Part shown: in pieces, positions 1-11,168 of the stretch
How positions within the stretch are numbered: the stretch's first letter is position 1
Layout of the letters: each line of letters starts with the position of its first letter
Assembly (NCBI GenBank): GCA_022570795.1
Contig: JAKUDP010000005.1
Span: 124,001 to 188,000 of the forward strand
DNA length: 64,000 bases
Reading direction: 5' to 3'
DNA from: Sphaerulina vaccinii
Lineage: Eukaryota > Ascomycota > Dothideomycetes > Mycosphaerellales > Mycosphaerellaceae
Notes under the pieces: model-generated
Database searches by the model: none
Seen by the model: only the letters and a program-made list of their open reading frames with translations
Told to the model about the DNA's origin: nothing
Translations under genes and position numbers: made by a program

Positions 1-305
1 TCCCGTCAGCAATATCGCGGCTTGATTGACCTCACGCCACAATGGCCAACATTGTCAAGTACTGCTCTTCTCACCATCTGGGCGTCACGGAGGACCACTA
101 TCGATCCGATTTTGCATAGCAGCCCAATGTCCTGCCAGTACGGGACGACCTGTTCGTTGCGGCCACAGTGCTGTTCATAGCACCTTCTCTGCACACAGCA
201 GTCGTCCACTGGTAGGAGCGCTCAATATGCGTTCTGGACGTCCAAATAGAGCCATGTGTTCCCACCACGTGCTTTCTTTCTCTTGCTCGACAATTCCATT
301 GTTTT
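1..305. other. Left edge, no gene recognised
   Basis: This stretch lies downstream of prefoldin subunit 1. Only short overlapping frames occur on both strands and none has a recognisable motif. It could hold the 3' untranslated region of prefoldin and part of a gene that continues outside the window. Confidence 0.4.
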
Positions 306-857
306 TCAACCACCCCTTTGCAATATAGCATCCATATGTGTTTGGCTGTTCTTATAGGTCGTCTCCAGGTAGTTCAACTTCTTCTCCAGATTCGCGATCT
401 CTGCCTTGACATCGGCTGCCTCTTTCGCCTGCCGCTTCTTCACATCTTCAGTCGTCGTAAGCACAAACCTAGTACCAGGACACAAGCATTAGTTAGTTCC
501 AGACCACATGGATGCTAGGTGTGTGTAGCCGGGACCAGCCTCGGTTACGGTATAGCAACCCAAACTTAGGGATGAGGAGTAAGTAGCTTACATTTTTCCT
601 ACACCATCATATACTGGAGTTTCCTTTGGCAATGTGTCTAGCTCTACTACACTCAGCTGCAGCAAGCGACTCTCGCGATTCTTCGAGGTGATTTGCCCGC
701 GGACGATCTGGAGCTGTTGGGATGCGAAGGCGGCCTTTTGTTCGATCTCGAGCAGGAGCTATTGCCGTCGGAATCAGTAAATGGAAAGCAAGAGATGGAC
801 AAGAGAGTGAGGATAATATGATCATACCTGCTGGAGCTTCTCGTTGGGGATGGACAT
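306..857 (-). CDS. PFD1: Prefoldin subunit 1 (beta-type)
   Basis: Three exons on the minus strand: 828-857, 592-758 and 306-468, giving exactly 119 residues, the usual length for this family (about 110-125). The protein begins MSIPNEKLQQ, has an N-terminal helix rich in Q, K and E, the beta-type signature YDGVGKMF at the exon 2/3 junction, and a second long charged helix (EIANLEKKLNYLE). This is the coiled-coil, beta-hairpin, coiled-coil plan of beta prefoldins. Prefoldin is a cytosolic hexamer (two alpha, four beta) that passes nascent actin and tubulin to the CCT chaperonin. The 30-bp first exon ends in phase 0 and the second intron splits the Met codon of VGKM. The gene is divergent from the ceramidase gene. 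Splice sites are my reading, supported by length and frame. Confidence 0.9.
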
Positions 858-1216
858 GATTCTGCGACAGTCTGCTCACGATACTCGATGGTGTTGTGTT
901 GTCAGTGGGAGAAGTTGAAAGCGGTTCCATTCCGCCTTCAAGCATTATTCACTTGCACCGCGGCACCTTCCTCGAACCGGCAAACCCTGGCTCGGTGACG
1001 CAGTGTTGTTGGCCGCATCAAACAATTGTTTGGCGTGGCCTGCTGACTGGGACGTATCTGCTGCAGTATCAAACATTGTACACATACATCCTCTACCCGA
1101 CCGATCCGCTCACCGACAGACATTCGCTACCTGCATTCCACACACAAGAACATTGAGCTTTTGCAGCTTTCGTCGGTCCGGATAGCTTTCGTCCATACCA
1201 AGTCCAAAGTCTTAGC
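858..1216. promoter_or_regulatory. Divergent promoter region, prefoldin and ceramidase
   Basis: These 359 bp separate two divergent start codons, so they must carry both promoters and 5' leaders. I see no strong TATA box or known operator. Short frames here lack coding character. Confidence 0.45.
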
Positions 1217-2536
1217 ATGGTAGCCTGGCTTCCGAGCATACCATACCCGCCTGCGAGGGATGATGGTTACTGGGCTCCAATCACATCTACGCTGGACTGG
1301 TGCGAAGAGGTATGCTATGCCAATTCGTTCCGCTGAGGATCTGTCCTGGAGCATTATTTTCAAAGGGAAGGATGGGTAAGCGAGCAATGCTGATACACAA
1401 TAGAACTACTATGCCACACAGTACTCTGCAGAGATCGTCAACACTCTGACCAATCTGCTATTCATCTACCTGGCATTTCGCGGCGCTAGGAACTGCATAA
1501 TTCACGGCCATGATCGTATGTATAGCACTTTCTCCGAGAGAAGAGCATTCCTCCATTCTTCGCAGATATTCTTTCGATGCCCTGGGCTTGTCTCAGAGGT
1601 AGAGAATGGTGGCGGTAGCTTTGCGAAGTCTTAGAGAAGAGGGCGCTTTCTGAACAACTGCTTACCTCCTTTGTCATAGGAATTTTCCTTGTAACATTTA
1701 TTGGCTACTTCCTCGTTGGCTCTGGAAGCTTTGCTTTCCACGCGACCCTCAAGTAAGCAGGCTCCGGACATAGCTTCTCCATATCACAAGTGGCGAAGAC
1801 ATATAATGATCGGTATACTCACACTCTGGACCCTTCTAGGTACCCATGGCAGCTAGTCGATGAACTCAGCATGATCTACACGACATGTTTGATGTTCTGG
1901 GCTACCTTCTCGCATAAGAGATCACTATTGATACAAATCGCCATCGGCCTGGGCGTAGCCTCATTGGCCATCTTCATCACGCTATACTACCATTACCTCC
2001 AGGATCCCACATTCCACCAGAACGCATATGCTATCCTGACCATCATTGTGCTCACCAGAAGCATGTATATCATGGAGAGGGACATCCGACCATACTTTAG
2101 AGGTCGCAAAGAGGAGCATGAGAGATTATTGAGAGACCGAGCAGTATCTGACGCAACGAGAGCGACGGAACAAGAGAAAGACGACAGAGATCGATGGATA
2201 CTAAAACAGATGTGGACTATGATCGCCTTGGGGATGACCATGTTCCTTGGAGGGTTCGCCATCTGGAACTTGGACAATGATTACTGCTCTACTATACGAA
2301 GATGGCGTCACGAGGTCGGTTTGCCCTGGGGTCTTCTGCTCGAGGGACATGGCTGGTGGCACTTGGGCACAGGAACGGGCGCATATTTCTACATTGTCTG
2401 GGGCATCTGGCTGCGACACTGCTTGAATGGTCGAGCTGACGAGTATGAGCTGGATTGGCCGGGCATGTTCACATCCTTGCCAGACATCGTCCGGAGGAGG
2501 TCAGCACTCAATGGCTCCACGAAGAAGCTGAATTGA
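1217..2536 (+). CDS. YPC1: Alkaline ceramidase
   Basis: Four exons (1217-1309, 1404-1515, 1680-1752, 1840-2536) give 324 residues. The protein opens with MVAWLPSIPYPP and the family hallmark WAPITSTLDWCEE, then NTLTNLLFIYLAFRG, then SFAFHATLKYPWQLVDELSM, and later GHGWWHLGTGTG. The histidines in FHATLK and HGWWH match the metal-binding histidines of the CREST/alkaline ceramidase superfamily (PF05875). About seven hydrophobic segments alternate with a charged loop (residues about 170-205) rich in E, R and D. The family cleaves (phyto)ceramide to sphingoid base and fatty acid in the ER or Golgi membrane. Reading the last exon alone would start at an ATG inside intron 3 (position 1790); the family motif shows the true protein enters that exon at 1840. 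Yeast Ypc1 and Ydc1 cannot be told apart here. Confidence 0.93.
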
Positions 2537-4152
2537 TCACAGAATTTTGGATAGGATGCTGTGCCTCTGTTGCAGTGTTACGGAGCTTACACCAGGGTCA
2601 TCTCAATGAAAGAGCATGTGAAAGAGTACAAATCGCATTACCCGAAGCAGTTGCAGCGCAGATCCATGAAGCTCGAGAAGCATGTGATACTGTGCTATGC
2701 GCGAACTCCGATTTACGGATAGCTACTCGACCGCATCGAGTCAAGTCTACCCTGCAGATGCAGAGTCTCTTGGACGTTAGCCGGCGCACATGCACACCAT
2801 CGGAACACAAATCATGATTACATGATGGCTCTGAGAAGGATTCGCTTTCTGTTTATGAAAGAGATGGCTTGCAGCAGGGTCTCTTGAGTCCATTCCATCC
2901 TGTGGCGTCAATGCTCGCTTCGACTTGAATTGTCAAGAGTATCATCCTGGAATTCGCTGATGTTAGACGTTTATGGTGTGCAGAATCGCGATTCCTGCTT
3001 AACCATTCGCCAGGATCAGAGTGGAGTTCACAGCGATTGACTTTGGTGGCTCGAGCACCGTTGACCCGAGCATCCACTCAGAATGCTGACAGATTTTGCT
3101 TGTTGCTCTGGAGGTGGCGCTTCTTGGAGACTCCTCCGCAAAAATCTGGAGAGGTCGCCTGACGTGCTGCGTCTATGGTCATGATGATCAAGCACACGAG
3201 ATGTACTTCGAAGAATGTTGAGTTAGACTCGGGAGCGTTGAGCATATACACTTGAATATCATTCGTACATGTGGCAAAAGCGGAGTCCGCGGCCGTAAGA
3301 ACAAATTCGGCTCGCTGCTTTGCAGGTTTGTCTCTTCGTAGCCTTCGAGCAATTGTTATTTCCTGGGCAGAGCACAGTCTCCGAGCTGACTAGCGATACT
3401 ACTTGTTGGTCCTGCTGCACGATTGGAAGCTGAATATCACGCGGAGTCAGCAGCGTCAACAGCATAGCCGCCATCGTGCACCAGGTCATTGCGGCTCTTG
3501 TGCAGAAAGCGCGAGCAAGGTACACCACGTTCTGGCCAAGCACGGCAGCGGCTGTGGTGGTGTTGGCGGACATGGATGATGACAGTGCGCTGTCTTTTGC
3601 GGGCAACCTGGAAGTCTTGCAACTTTGTGGCTCGCATACCGGCAGTATCCAGCTCCAGCCGTCTGGGTCCTAGCGCATTAATGGGGCTCCGCTTTCTTGA
3701 ACACTCTGGAGACGGCACTTGCGGCACACCCGTGACGCGCACTGCGTGGACAGACACCCATGGTACTTTGATCGTGGACATGGCCAGGTTCCCATTCCCT
3801 CACGTCACCGATGAACGGAGGTGAGCTCCCTCGTAGGACAGCATGCAATGTTATTCCAGGGCAGGTTGGTCGAGTCTGCTGGCGAGGCGGCGGATCGACC
3901 GCTCCTCTCTCCACATCAAGACTATGCTAGCTCGGAGTTGTCTCGCGCGCTAGAAGGTTTGGTCCCATCTCATATCATCCACCATGCCCCTCTGAGTGTG
4001 GAGCGTTACGAGGGACCTGCGGTACTGGCAAGGTTGGCGCGCTTTGTGTTTCTAGCTTTCGCACGTCTACATGCTTCCTTTTCCTATTCCCATGACCACG
4101 GTTTTCTTCCACCACCTCCAACCAGAGCTGCTTCAACAGCTATTATGAAGAC
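2537..4152. other. Intergenic, no gene supported
   Basis: This is a 1.6-kb gap between the ceramidase stop and the regulator start. Frames up to about 115 codons occur on both strands (for example 3259-3606 minus and 3489-3824 plus) but they overlap, have odd composition and show no motif. It probably holds the ceramidase 3' end and a long promoter and leader for the downstream regulator. Confidence 0.5.
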
Positions 4153-6986
4153 ATGGGCTCCATAGCTATACCAGAGACAGCAATGTCAGAGACGTCATCA
4201 TCGCCCTCCGACACGATTGAGCTTCAGACACATGCACCTCCACAAGCTTCCAACAAACGAACATCCACCGATGCGGGACTCAAACCCAATGGCATGCGAC
4301 CACACAAGAGCGTCAAGAGGAGGGCCTCAAAAGCCTGTCAATGTTGTCGCTCCCGTAAGGTGCGCTGCAATGTTGTCGAACATGGCCCACCGTGCACAAA
4401 CTGCCGACTTGACGAAGTTGAGTGTATTGTGTCAGAAAGCAAGCGTAAGAAGTGAGTTGATGCCTCAATCGCGAGTCAAACCTCGCCAAGCTAAACAACC
4501 ATCCAGGAAATGGACATCAAACGATATTGGCGCATCTCCTCAGATTGGCAAAGGAGGACTGCCATTCTCGAAGCCTTCAGTGTTTCCCATGTCTGCTGCA
4601 CCACCATACGCGCCAGTAAGAAGAGAGTCTGCATCGGAGCATGTCCCTCACGCGCTATGTGAGTTTGATCAGATCAAATACTGTGCCCGAGTTTACTGAC
4701 TGTCGGACAGATCAGGATCTTGGACGTAGTATGTCAATGTCGTCCGATCATCCTAGGCCAAATCTCTACGCCTCAGACATGATGATGAACCTGCAGCGCC
4801 TTACTCATAAGCCTTCAACCTCAAGCCCAGCAGCGATGATGCCTCCATTCGCCTTGCCGCAGCAACCCTCGTACAGCTTGCCAAATTACATTAAGCCTCT
4901 GCCTTCGAAGCTGGATCCGGAAGATATCCTATACCTTGAGAACAAGGGAGCATTGACCATACCGAATCAACAGCTTCGCGACGAGCTGCTGAAGAACTAC
5001 GTGGAGTTCATTCATCCATTCATGCCACTTCTCAACATTCACGAATTTGTAGCGTCGATCGATCGAAATGACGGAACATCGCCCATCAGCTTGCTCCTCT
5101 TCCAGGCCGTCATGTTCTGTGCCATCGCGTCAGTCGACATTCGCTATTTGACATCAGCAGGATATGCGACACGACGAGACGCAAGGCGGGCGTTCTTTAC
5201 CAAGACACGACTGCTCTATGATTTTGATATCGAAGTCGATCGCATATCTCTAATCCAGTCACTTCTACTCATGACCTACTGGTATGAGACACCAGATGAT
5301 CAGAAGGACAGCCACCACTGGATGGGAATTGCTGTATCTCTTTCTCACACAATTGGCCTACACCGCAATCCTGAAAAGTCGGCAGCAATCGATCCTGCAA
5401 GAAAGAGACTGTGGAAACGGATATGGTGGTCAACGTATATGCGAGATCGTCTCGTGGCTCTGGGAATGCGGCGACCTACACGAATCAAGAACGCTGATTT
5501 CGATGTGCCAATGCTTGAGCTGTCCGACTTCGAGTCCGCGGTTATATCAGAGGGACCTTCTTGCGTGCCAACAGATTGCAAACTGCTTCGGGACCTGGAG
5601 ATGCAGAAGCAGTTGAACATCATGTGCATCGAAAGTGCCAAACTCTGCATATGCATGAGCCACGTTCTCAGTGTGCAATACTCTGTTCTGAACAACAATC
5701 ACGGAGTTGTGTCAGAACAAGGCAGCACGAAGACTACTGTTCATCTAGTAGCCAAAAGGCTTGATCCGGAGCAGAATGAGGTACAGACGTGTAATAATGA
5801 GCTTGAGCGATGGAAGAGTGAGCTTGCTGAAGAAGCGCAATATGTCGTTCCTTCCTGGTCGGACGTCGATGCTGGGAACGATGCCATTGTGCTCAATCGG
5901 AGTCTGTTGCACATGATCTATTTTGCCACCTTGTCAGCACTTCACCGACCCCAAGTGCTGCCTTCGACCTCGCTTCCGCCACGACAGCAACAAACTGAGC
6001 AGCTGGACCACTCGCGCAAAGCCGTGCGACTCGCTGCGAGCGAGATTACGAGTATCGCGCACCGGCTGTATGATCTTGATATGGTTCGCTACCTACCAAC
6101 CACGGGAATCACTGTTCTGCTCCCAGCGATCATCATCCATCTCCTCGACATCAAAGCTCCGGATGAGGTGACCAGGAGGACCAGCTTGAGGGGCTTCTGC
6201 CAATGCATGCAGATAATGAGCAAGCTCCGTGATATCTATGCTGCTGCAGACTACAGCACCGCATTCCTGGAGGCCGCAATCCGGAAAGCAGAGATAAGCC
6301 TCCCACAGAGAACCGATGAAGTGCGCGAACGACGAGTCATAACTTCCGCGCAGGATCTGCTTGGTGTCGGCAAGAAGATGGGTGTGGTACCAGCAGACGA
6401 GCGACCTGCCATTGAGCGTTCCGGCAGTGGAGCAATTACGCCTCCCCCAGACTCTGCCAACGGCATCAGCGAAGGGAGACACCATGATCATCGGCTCAAT
6501 GGCCATGCGCACGCCGAGGCCGCGCCAGCGGCAATGACAGACGACGACATCGCTCGAAAGTTGAACAGTTATCTGACTTCCACCCCTCCTGGAAGTGAAA
6601 GCCACACAATGCAGCAACAATCGGAGAATGAGCCTGATCTGGACGGGCAAAACCCAAGCTTCCAGGGCCTTCTCAATGTAGGACCAGAGTTCGAGCCCGA
6701 CTTCGATGGCTTGATCAACCTCGATGCTGCGGGTGATGTATGGGGCCTCGAAGAAGGTGCGTACGCAGCCATGAGCGGAGAAAGTGGCGGTTTCACGCTC
6801 GATGAGGCCTGGCTACAAGCGATGAAAGAGACCGCAGGATTGAGTCCTCCCAAGGATACACCAATGAGCGGAAACGGCCAAGGCACTGCCACCGCACTGA
6901 ATGAGCTGGGGCAGGATGTCAGTCTCAGTAATGACATAAGCTTTTCAAGGGAAGGAGATATTAAGGCACTTACAGTGAGTGCGTGA
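4153..6986 (+). CDS. Zn(II)2Cys6 regulator of the CTF1/FarA/FarB fatty-acid family
   Basis: Three exons (4153-4451, 4507-4658, 4711-6986) give 908 residues. Residues about 58-87 form the binuclear cluster: KACQCCRSRKVRC and CTNCRLDEVEC supply the six cysteines (C-x2-C-x6-C then C-x2-C-x6-C). Then come LPSKLDPEDILYLENKGALT and the middle homology domain (PF04082) with FIHPFMPLLNIHEF, LLLMTYWYE and WWSTYMRDRLVALGMRRP. The cluster sequence and the PEDI-YL-KGALTIP block are typical of CTF1 (cutinase factor of Fusarium) and FarA/FarB of Aspergillus, nuclear activators of fatty-acid breakdown, glyoxylate-cycle and cutinase genes that bind CCTCGG. The acidic C-terminus (DFDGLINLDAAGDVWGLEE) looks like an activation region. 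A start at 4183 is also possible. FarA-type versus FarB-type cannot be decided by eye. Intron 2 removes an in-frame stop. Confidence 0.92.
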
Positions 6987-7619
6987 ACACGTGGAGTAAA
7001 AGATTGCTTGGTATATGTCGAGACGCGAAAGTGATGAATATACAATCTGGTCAGCAGAATGATCTATGCCACCACAGTATATAGAGACGGCTGAGTGACT
7101 CATGTATTATGATGTACACCACACAGCAATAATTACTATACGATCCCTCGTCCGTCTACACGCGTTACGCCACCGCTTCTTGGATTGCTTCAACTTTGTA
7201 ATCGTGGAGTTCGCGAGGTAGTTGGACGAGCTCTGGTTGTTGTGGATCCCACCAAGCTTATTGGCAGAGCTCCGTGCATATGTCGATATCTCTAGTAAGC
7301 TTGACAGTGAGCTACTATAATGGTGTCCTGTAACGGACAAGTCGCGATCGATTCGATCGAATTCCAGCGCAGCTTTCGATTGCGCTCTTGACTTTAGTAG
7401 CTTGCGGACATGAATGTCGACCATGCACACAACGCTGGTATCCCTCAATGCAGCGACCTTCAGTGGCTACGATCTCGTGGCTAATGATGTGGAATGCTAT
7501 GTTGCAGACGCCGTCAAGACATATGCGATCGGAGTGCCAGCCTGCAATAAGCCGTTTGCAACAAAGGTAGGTGCCATCTTGGAATGCATGGAGGGTGTGC
7601 TCGTCATCAGGACGGATAT
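6987..7619. other. Intergenic, 3' regions
   Basis: This gap lies between two convergent genes. A 69-codon frame (7414-7623, plus) overlaps the last bases of the hydratase-like gene. It has no motif and I do not call it. Confidence 0.45.
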
Positions 7620-8633
7620 TTAGTCGGTCCTGAATACCACGTCTACTCCTGGCAACTCAATTCCTTTGATCTTGGTCGACCACAGCTCTCCATTCTTGAT
7701 AGGACAAGCCTTTGTTAATGTACCTGTCGTAACGACTTCACCTTCTTGCAATGGCGAGTTTAACTCATCCTTCTCCAGGAGCTCAGTCAGACGTCTCAGA
7801 GCATTGATCGGGCTCCCGAGCACATTACTTCCCTTGCCGTGATCGACCATTTTACCATCTCTAAACAAGTCCACCTCAAAATCCTGCAGTTGGCTCAACA
7901 GAACCGGATCGGCTTTGCCTCCCAGCTGTCTTCTCGGACCAACGAGTAATAGGCCATGTAACGCGAACGCTGCCGTTGCGTCTGCTGCCGTGAAGTTCCA
8001 GTGAGGGAACACGGAGGCAACTATCTCGGCGCCGTGTGCTATCCAATCCAGGGAGCCAAGGATCTCCATATCTTCCATAGACGAGTGGGGAACGCTCTTT
8101 AGTCCAAACACAATCTCCGGCTCGAATCTTGGCTCCATCGCGTTTAGATGTGAGATATCGGCTGAAATCACCCTGCCCTGCGGAAGATGTTCCGGAAGAT
8201 CGACAATCGTGTGCTGATACATATAACTCCAGTTAGGCGTGTCGACCATGTACTCCTGCTGAATGCTCTCGTTCGTGAAACCGATCTTCCGCCCAGCAAC
8301 GACTTCTCCATTCATCTCGCGCAGCTGTTTGATAGCAGCCGTAATCTGATATGCCTTTTCTTGGGTGAAAGCTCCAGGTTTGTTGGTGCCATTGGGACCA
8401 GTCTGCTGCGCTTTACTCAAAAGCGGTATTTGATAGTTGTGAGCTCGTGCGTGCTCAGCGAAGACAGCCAATTTTCTTATAGCATCTGGAAATGCTTCCC
8501 ATTTCGTTTTCTGGTTCAACATGCCCTCAATGTCATTAGCTTGCGTGGCGTAACAGCATCGCTGTGGAAGAGTTCTGTATGAATTCCTTAATGATGCTAA
8601 GCGAAAGAGTCCTGGTGATCTTGATGTAGCCAT
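7620..8633 (-). CDS. FAH-superfamily hydratase/decarboxylase-like enzyme
   Basis: Single exon. I chose the ATG at 8633 (337 residues) over an upstream extension because it gives MATSRSPGLFRLASLRNSYR, an arginine- and serine-rich, acid-free leader typical of mitochondrial import. The body resembles 2-keto-4-pentenoate hydratase/oxaloacetate decarboxylase members of the fumarylacetoacetate-hydrolase superfamily. GRKIGFTN, MEPRFEPEIVFGL (E-x-E, expected divalent-metal ligands), GSLDWIAHGAEIVAS, NFTAADATAAFALHG and GEVVTTGTLTKACPI are visible in the order seen in that fold. Such enzymes hydrate or decarboxylate 2-oxo acids in catechol or amino-acid degradation. The substrate cannot be inferred here. 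It shares a 300-bp divergent promoter with BUD22 (8634-8933). Confidence 0.82.
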   Translation of the reverse strand: MATSRSPGLFRLASLRNSYRTLPQRCCYATQANDIEGMLNQKTKWEAFPDAIRKLAVFAEHARAHNYQIPLLSKAQQTGPNGTNKPGAFTQEKAYQITAAIKQLREMNGEVVAGRKIGFTNESIQQEYMVDTPNWSYMYQHTIVDLPEHLPQGRVISADISHLNAMEPRFEPEIVFGLKSVPHSSMEDMEILGSLDWIAHGAEIVASVFPHWNFTAADATAAFALHGLLLVGPRRQLGGKADPVLLSQLQDFEVDLFRDGKMVDHGKGSNVLGSPINALRRLTELLEKDELNSPLQEGEVVTTGTLTKACPIKNGELWSTKIKGIELPGVDVVFRTD

Positions 8634-8933
8634 TGTGCTGGAAGACTTTTCTTGGAATGCAGAGAAAATGCTGTGAAGAACGCCAGACGCCTCCGCGATG
8701 GAATTAAGTAAGCTGTACACACTGGAAACGATGGTCACGCGAGAAAATGAGGTTCGAGAGATGAATGTCAATGGCACGGCACAGCAACTGAGGGTGGGAT
8801 GAATGGAACATAGTCTTGCCAAGAAGTCCTTTCACTAGCACCGGCTGTCACCGATCCAATCGACGACCTCCGTCAAACTTTCTTGTTACTTCCTGAAGTC
8901 TTCACATGTCTCCAGATCAGACACTGTACAGCC

Positions 8934-10091
8934 ATGGCGAAGCGCAAAAGAGACGACGAGGAGGGAGAGGATGTCAATGCGTCAGACACAGCTGCGCCGA
9001 ACTTTCGACGGCAGCGACAGATCATGGCTGCATACGTGCAGGGCTCGCAACAGCTGGAGAAGGCCTTTAAACTGGCACGCGGATTCGAACGGCAGAAGCT
9101 GGGTCGTCGCAAGAAGAATGCGCTGATAGAAGCAAAGGTGAGGGAGAGTGGAGGAGAAGAGGTTGCACGCATCGATGCAGAAGTGGCAGCTCTCAAGACA
9201 CTCGACATGTCACGTTCTGCGCAGAACTTCCTGGCCAAGTCGCTACTCAAGATCAAGGCTGTACAAGCAGCGCCTGACCTACCTGCTGAAATTAGCACAC
9301 CGAAAGCTGTCTCGTCCGACACGGCAACCCTGAATGTACACGCAAGGCTATGCAACTCGAATCCTGTGAAGGCTGCTCTGCCAGCGGCTGCTGCTGGTGT
9401 GAAAAGCGAATTTGGTCTAGCTGGAGACGGAAAGGATGCACACGCAGTGAAGAGACCTGGTGTGCCTTCGGTAGACATGACCAAGGATGACGACTCTGAT
9501 AGCGATAATGACACCGACCATAGCGAGGAGAACGAGGACGTGGAGGAGGACGAAGACATGTCCAACAGTTCAGATGTAGACATCGAAGACCTAGAACGTC
9601 AGTTGGAACAGGAAGGAGTAGCTCGCAGTAAGCAGCAAAAAGATCACGTCTCCAAGAAGCTGTTCCTGCCCAGTCTATCGATGGCCGGCTACGTATCTGG
9701 GAGTGGGTCAGACTTCGACGACGACGATGTACAGGATGCGAAGCCCGTGAAGAATCGACGTGGTCAGCGAGCTCGTCAAGCCATTTGGGAGAAGAAGTAT
9801 GGCAAGCAGGCTAAGCACGTGCAGGAGCAAGAAGCAAAGCAAGGCTGGGATGCCAAACGTGGCGCCGTTTCAACAAGCAAATTTGCAAAGGATGCAAACG
9901 CGGCACCACTGGGTAAGCGGAGAGCTGGATTCGGACCAGCAAAAAGCGCCGACGTGCCTAAAAAGCCAAAACGAGACGATACTGGACCTCTCCATCCAAG
10001 TTGGGAAGCTAGGAAGCTTGCGAAGGAGAAGAAGGTCGAACTGAAGATTGATATTGCGAACCCCACAGGCAAGAAAATCAGCTTCGATTGA
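8934..10091 (+). CDS. BUD22: Bud22-type ribosome biogenesis protein
   Basis: Single exon, 385 residues from MAKRKRDDEEGEDVN; in-frame codons upstream to 8883 look like leader. The N-terminal third is helical and basic (FKLARGFERQKLGRRKKNA), followed by a helix ending SAQNFLAKSLLKIK. The middle is an acidic tract of D and E (residues about 180-215) and the end is the conserved tail LHPSWEARKLAKEKK...GKKISFD. This charged layout and the HPSWEA...KKI-FD ending match the Bud22/SRFBP1 family (PF09073), nucleolar factors for small-subunit pre-rRNA processing. In yeast, loss also alters bud-site choice, hence the name. The assignment rests on the C-terminal block. Confidence 0.88.
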   Translation: MAKRKRDDEEGEDVNASDTAAPNFRRQRQIMAAYVQGSQQLEKAFKLARGFERQKLGRRKKNALIEAKVRESGGEEVARIDAEVAALKTLDMSRSAQNFLAKSLLKIKAVQAAPDLPAEISTPKAVSSDTATLNVHARLCNSNPVKAALPAAAAGVKSEFGLAGDGKDAHAVKRPGVPSVDMTKDDDSDSDNDTDHSEENEDVEEDEDMSNSSDVDIEDLERQLEQEGVARSKQQKDHVSKKLFLPSLSMAGYVSGSGSDFDDDDVQDAKPVKNRRGQRARQAIWEKKYGKQAKHVQEQEAKQGWDAKRGAVSTSKFAKDANAAPLGKRRAGFGPAKSADVPKKPKRDDTGPLHPSWEARKLAKEKKVELKIDIANPTGKKISFD

Positions 10092-10388
10092 GCTCTTCTC
10101 AAGATCGGCTGGACCAAAGAATCAAGTGGTACAGTGGAAGGTCCAAATGTTGCGCTAAGAACTATGTCGGGCGTAGGCCTGCGTTTTTCATTCCACATCT
10201 TATGATCGTACACTTCGCGGGAACCTCACTCCTCTTGTCGCTGGGCCAGGACCACCGGCGACTTTCTCCTGGCTACACAAGCAATCAACGCGGGTTCCGT
10301 GCTCGATCCAAAGCCTAGTGGTCATATTTCTTTGGCTGTTGACCAGAGCTATAGCACTGAGAACAACAGCCTGTGGTTCATCAAAATG

Positions 10389-10466
10389 AACGACGGAAGT
10401 GAAGTGTCAACACGAACGACGGAAGTGAAGCGCCAACACAAACGACGGAAGTGAAGCGTCAACACG
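10389..10466. repeat. 26-bp tandem repeat, three copies
   Basis: Three consecutive 26-bp units (10389-10414, 10415-10440, 10441-10466) begin with AACGACGGAAGTGAAG and differ only at a few positions in the second half. Because 26 is not a multiple of three the array is unlikely to be coding. Confidence 0.9.
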
Positions 10467-10889
10467 AGGACGACGACGAAAGCTGGACCAGATCATCTTT
10501 CGTGAGGCCGCGAATTGGTGCCGCGCAACGACATCCTAATGTGAGGTGAATATGCCTTGAGTTCCGACATCATGCGCGGAACGGTTCAGCAGATATCAGG
10601 CTTCGAGCTCTCCTGTCGTGGACGTTAGCAGACACGGCAGATAGAGCATGCTTTGTAGGTGCTGCACGAATGAGTCGTGACTCGCGCCTGTTGTGCGCGT
10701 AGTTGCAGGTCCTGCAGATTATAGCGACATGCAGGTTGGCAGAATGAGTGCCATACCATTTGCTAGACTTGAGATGCGCCTAATGGATGCCTTCAAAATC
10801 GTACAGCAGGTAGGATCTTCAATCAACGAAAGATCAGTTCAAGCACATATTCAACATTCTTCAATCTTCAAGCAGGTCATTTGAAGGTA

Positions 10890-11055
10890 ACGTGTCGAAC
10901 CGTCATTGCATCGACACCGTCAGAAGAGGGTCTAACTCGAGATGGTAGAGATGTGGGGAAGAATCGATCGAAGTGACCAATCGTTGACTAGCGCGGCATC
11001 CAAATCCGGTTAGACCCTCTTTTGACGGTGTCGATGCAATGACGGTTCGACACGT
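10890..11055. mobile_element. TA-flanked fold-back (MITE-like) element
   Basis: Arms at 10888-10936 and 11009-11057 are 49-bp inverted repeats with a single mismatch, separated by 72 bp. The outermost TA on each side fits a Tc1/mariner/pogo-type target duplication, leaving a 166-bp element that starts ACGTGTCGAACC. It has no coding capacity, so it would be a non-autonomous MITE. There is no second copy in this window. A plain transcribed hairpin is the alternative reading. Confidence 0.7.
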
Positions 11056-11162
11056 TATATTTCGTGCGCACTTGAAGCGTGACAGCAGCACTTATTAGTG
11101 TCCGGCCACTGTCCATTTTCCTACGCCGCTATCGCTGTGCTAGTCTCATATTCTTGGGCTGG

Positions 11163-11168
11163 CCGAGG
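11163..11168 (-). promoter_or_regulatory. CCTCGG motif (distal)
   Basis: A CCGAGG hexamer, 0.94 kb upstream of malate synthase. It matches the FarA/FarB core on the minus strand. Its distance makes a role in malate synthase control doubtful. Confidence 0.2.

Noticed and set aside
1790..1839. Apparent ATG start of the ceramidase last frame
   Set aside because: This ATG lies in intron 3; upstream exons carry the conserved ceramidase N-terminal motifs and join in phase at 1840.
3259..3824. Overlapping frames of 100-115 codons on both strands upstream of the CTF1-type regulator
   Set aside because: None shows a domain, and strands compete; treated as intergenic.
7414..7623. 69-codon plus-strand frame next to the hydratase-like gene
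   Set aside because: No motif and it overlaps the 3' end of a convergent gene; a chance frame is likely.
10881..11065. GGTTCGA sequence suggesting a tRNA B-box
   Set aside because: The element is part of the inverted repeat; no acceptor stem, A-box or anticodon arm can be drawn.
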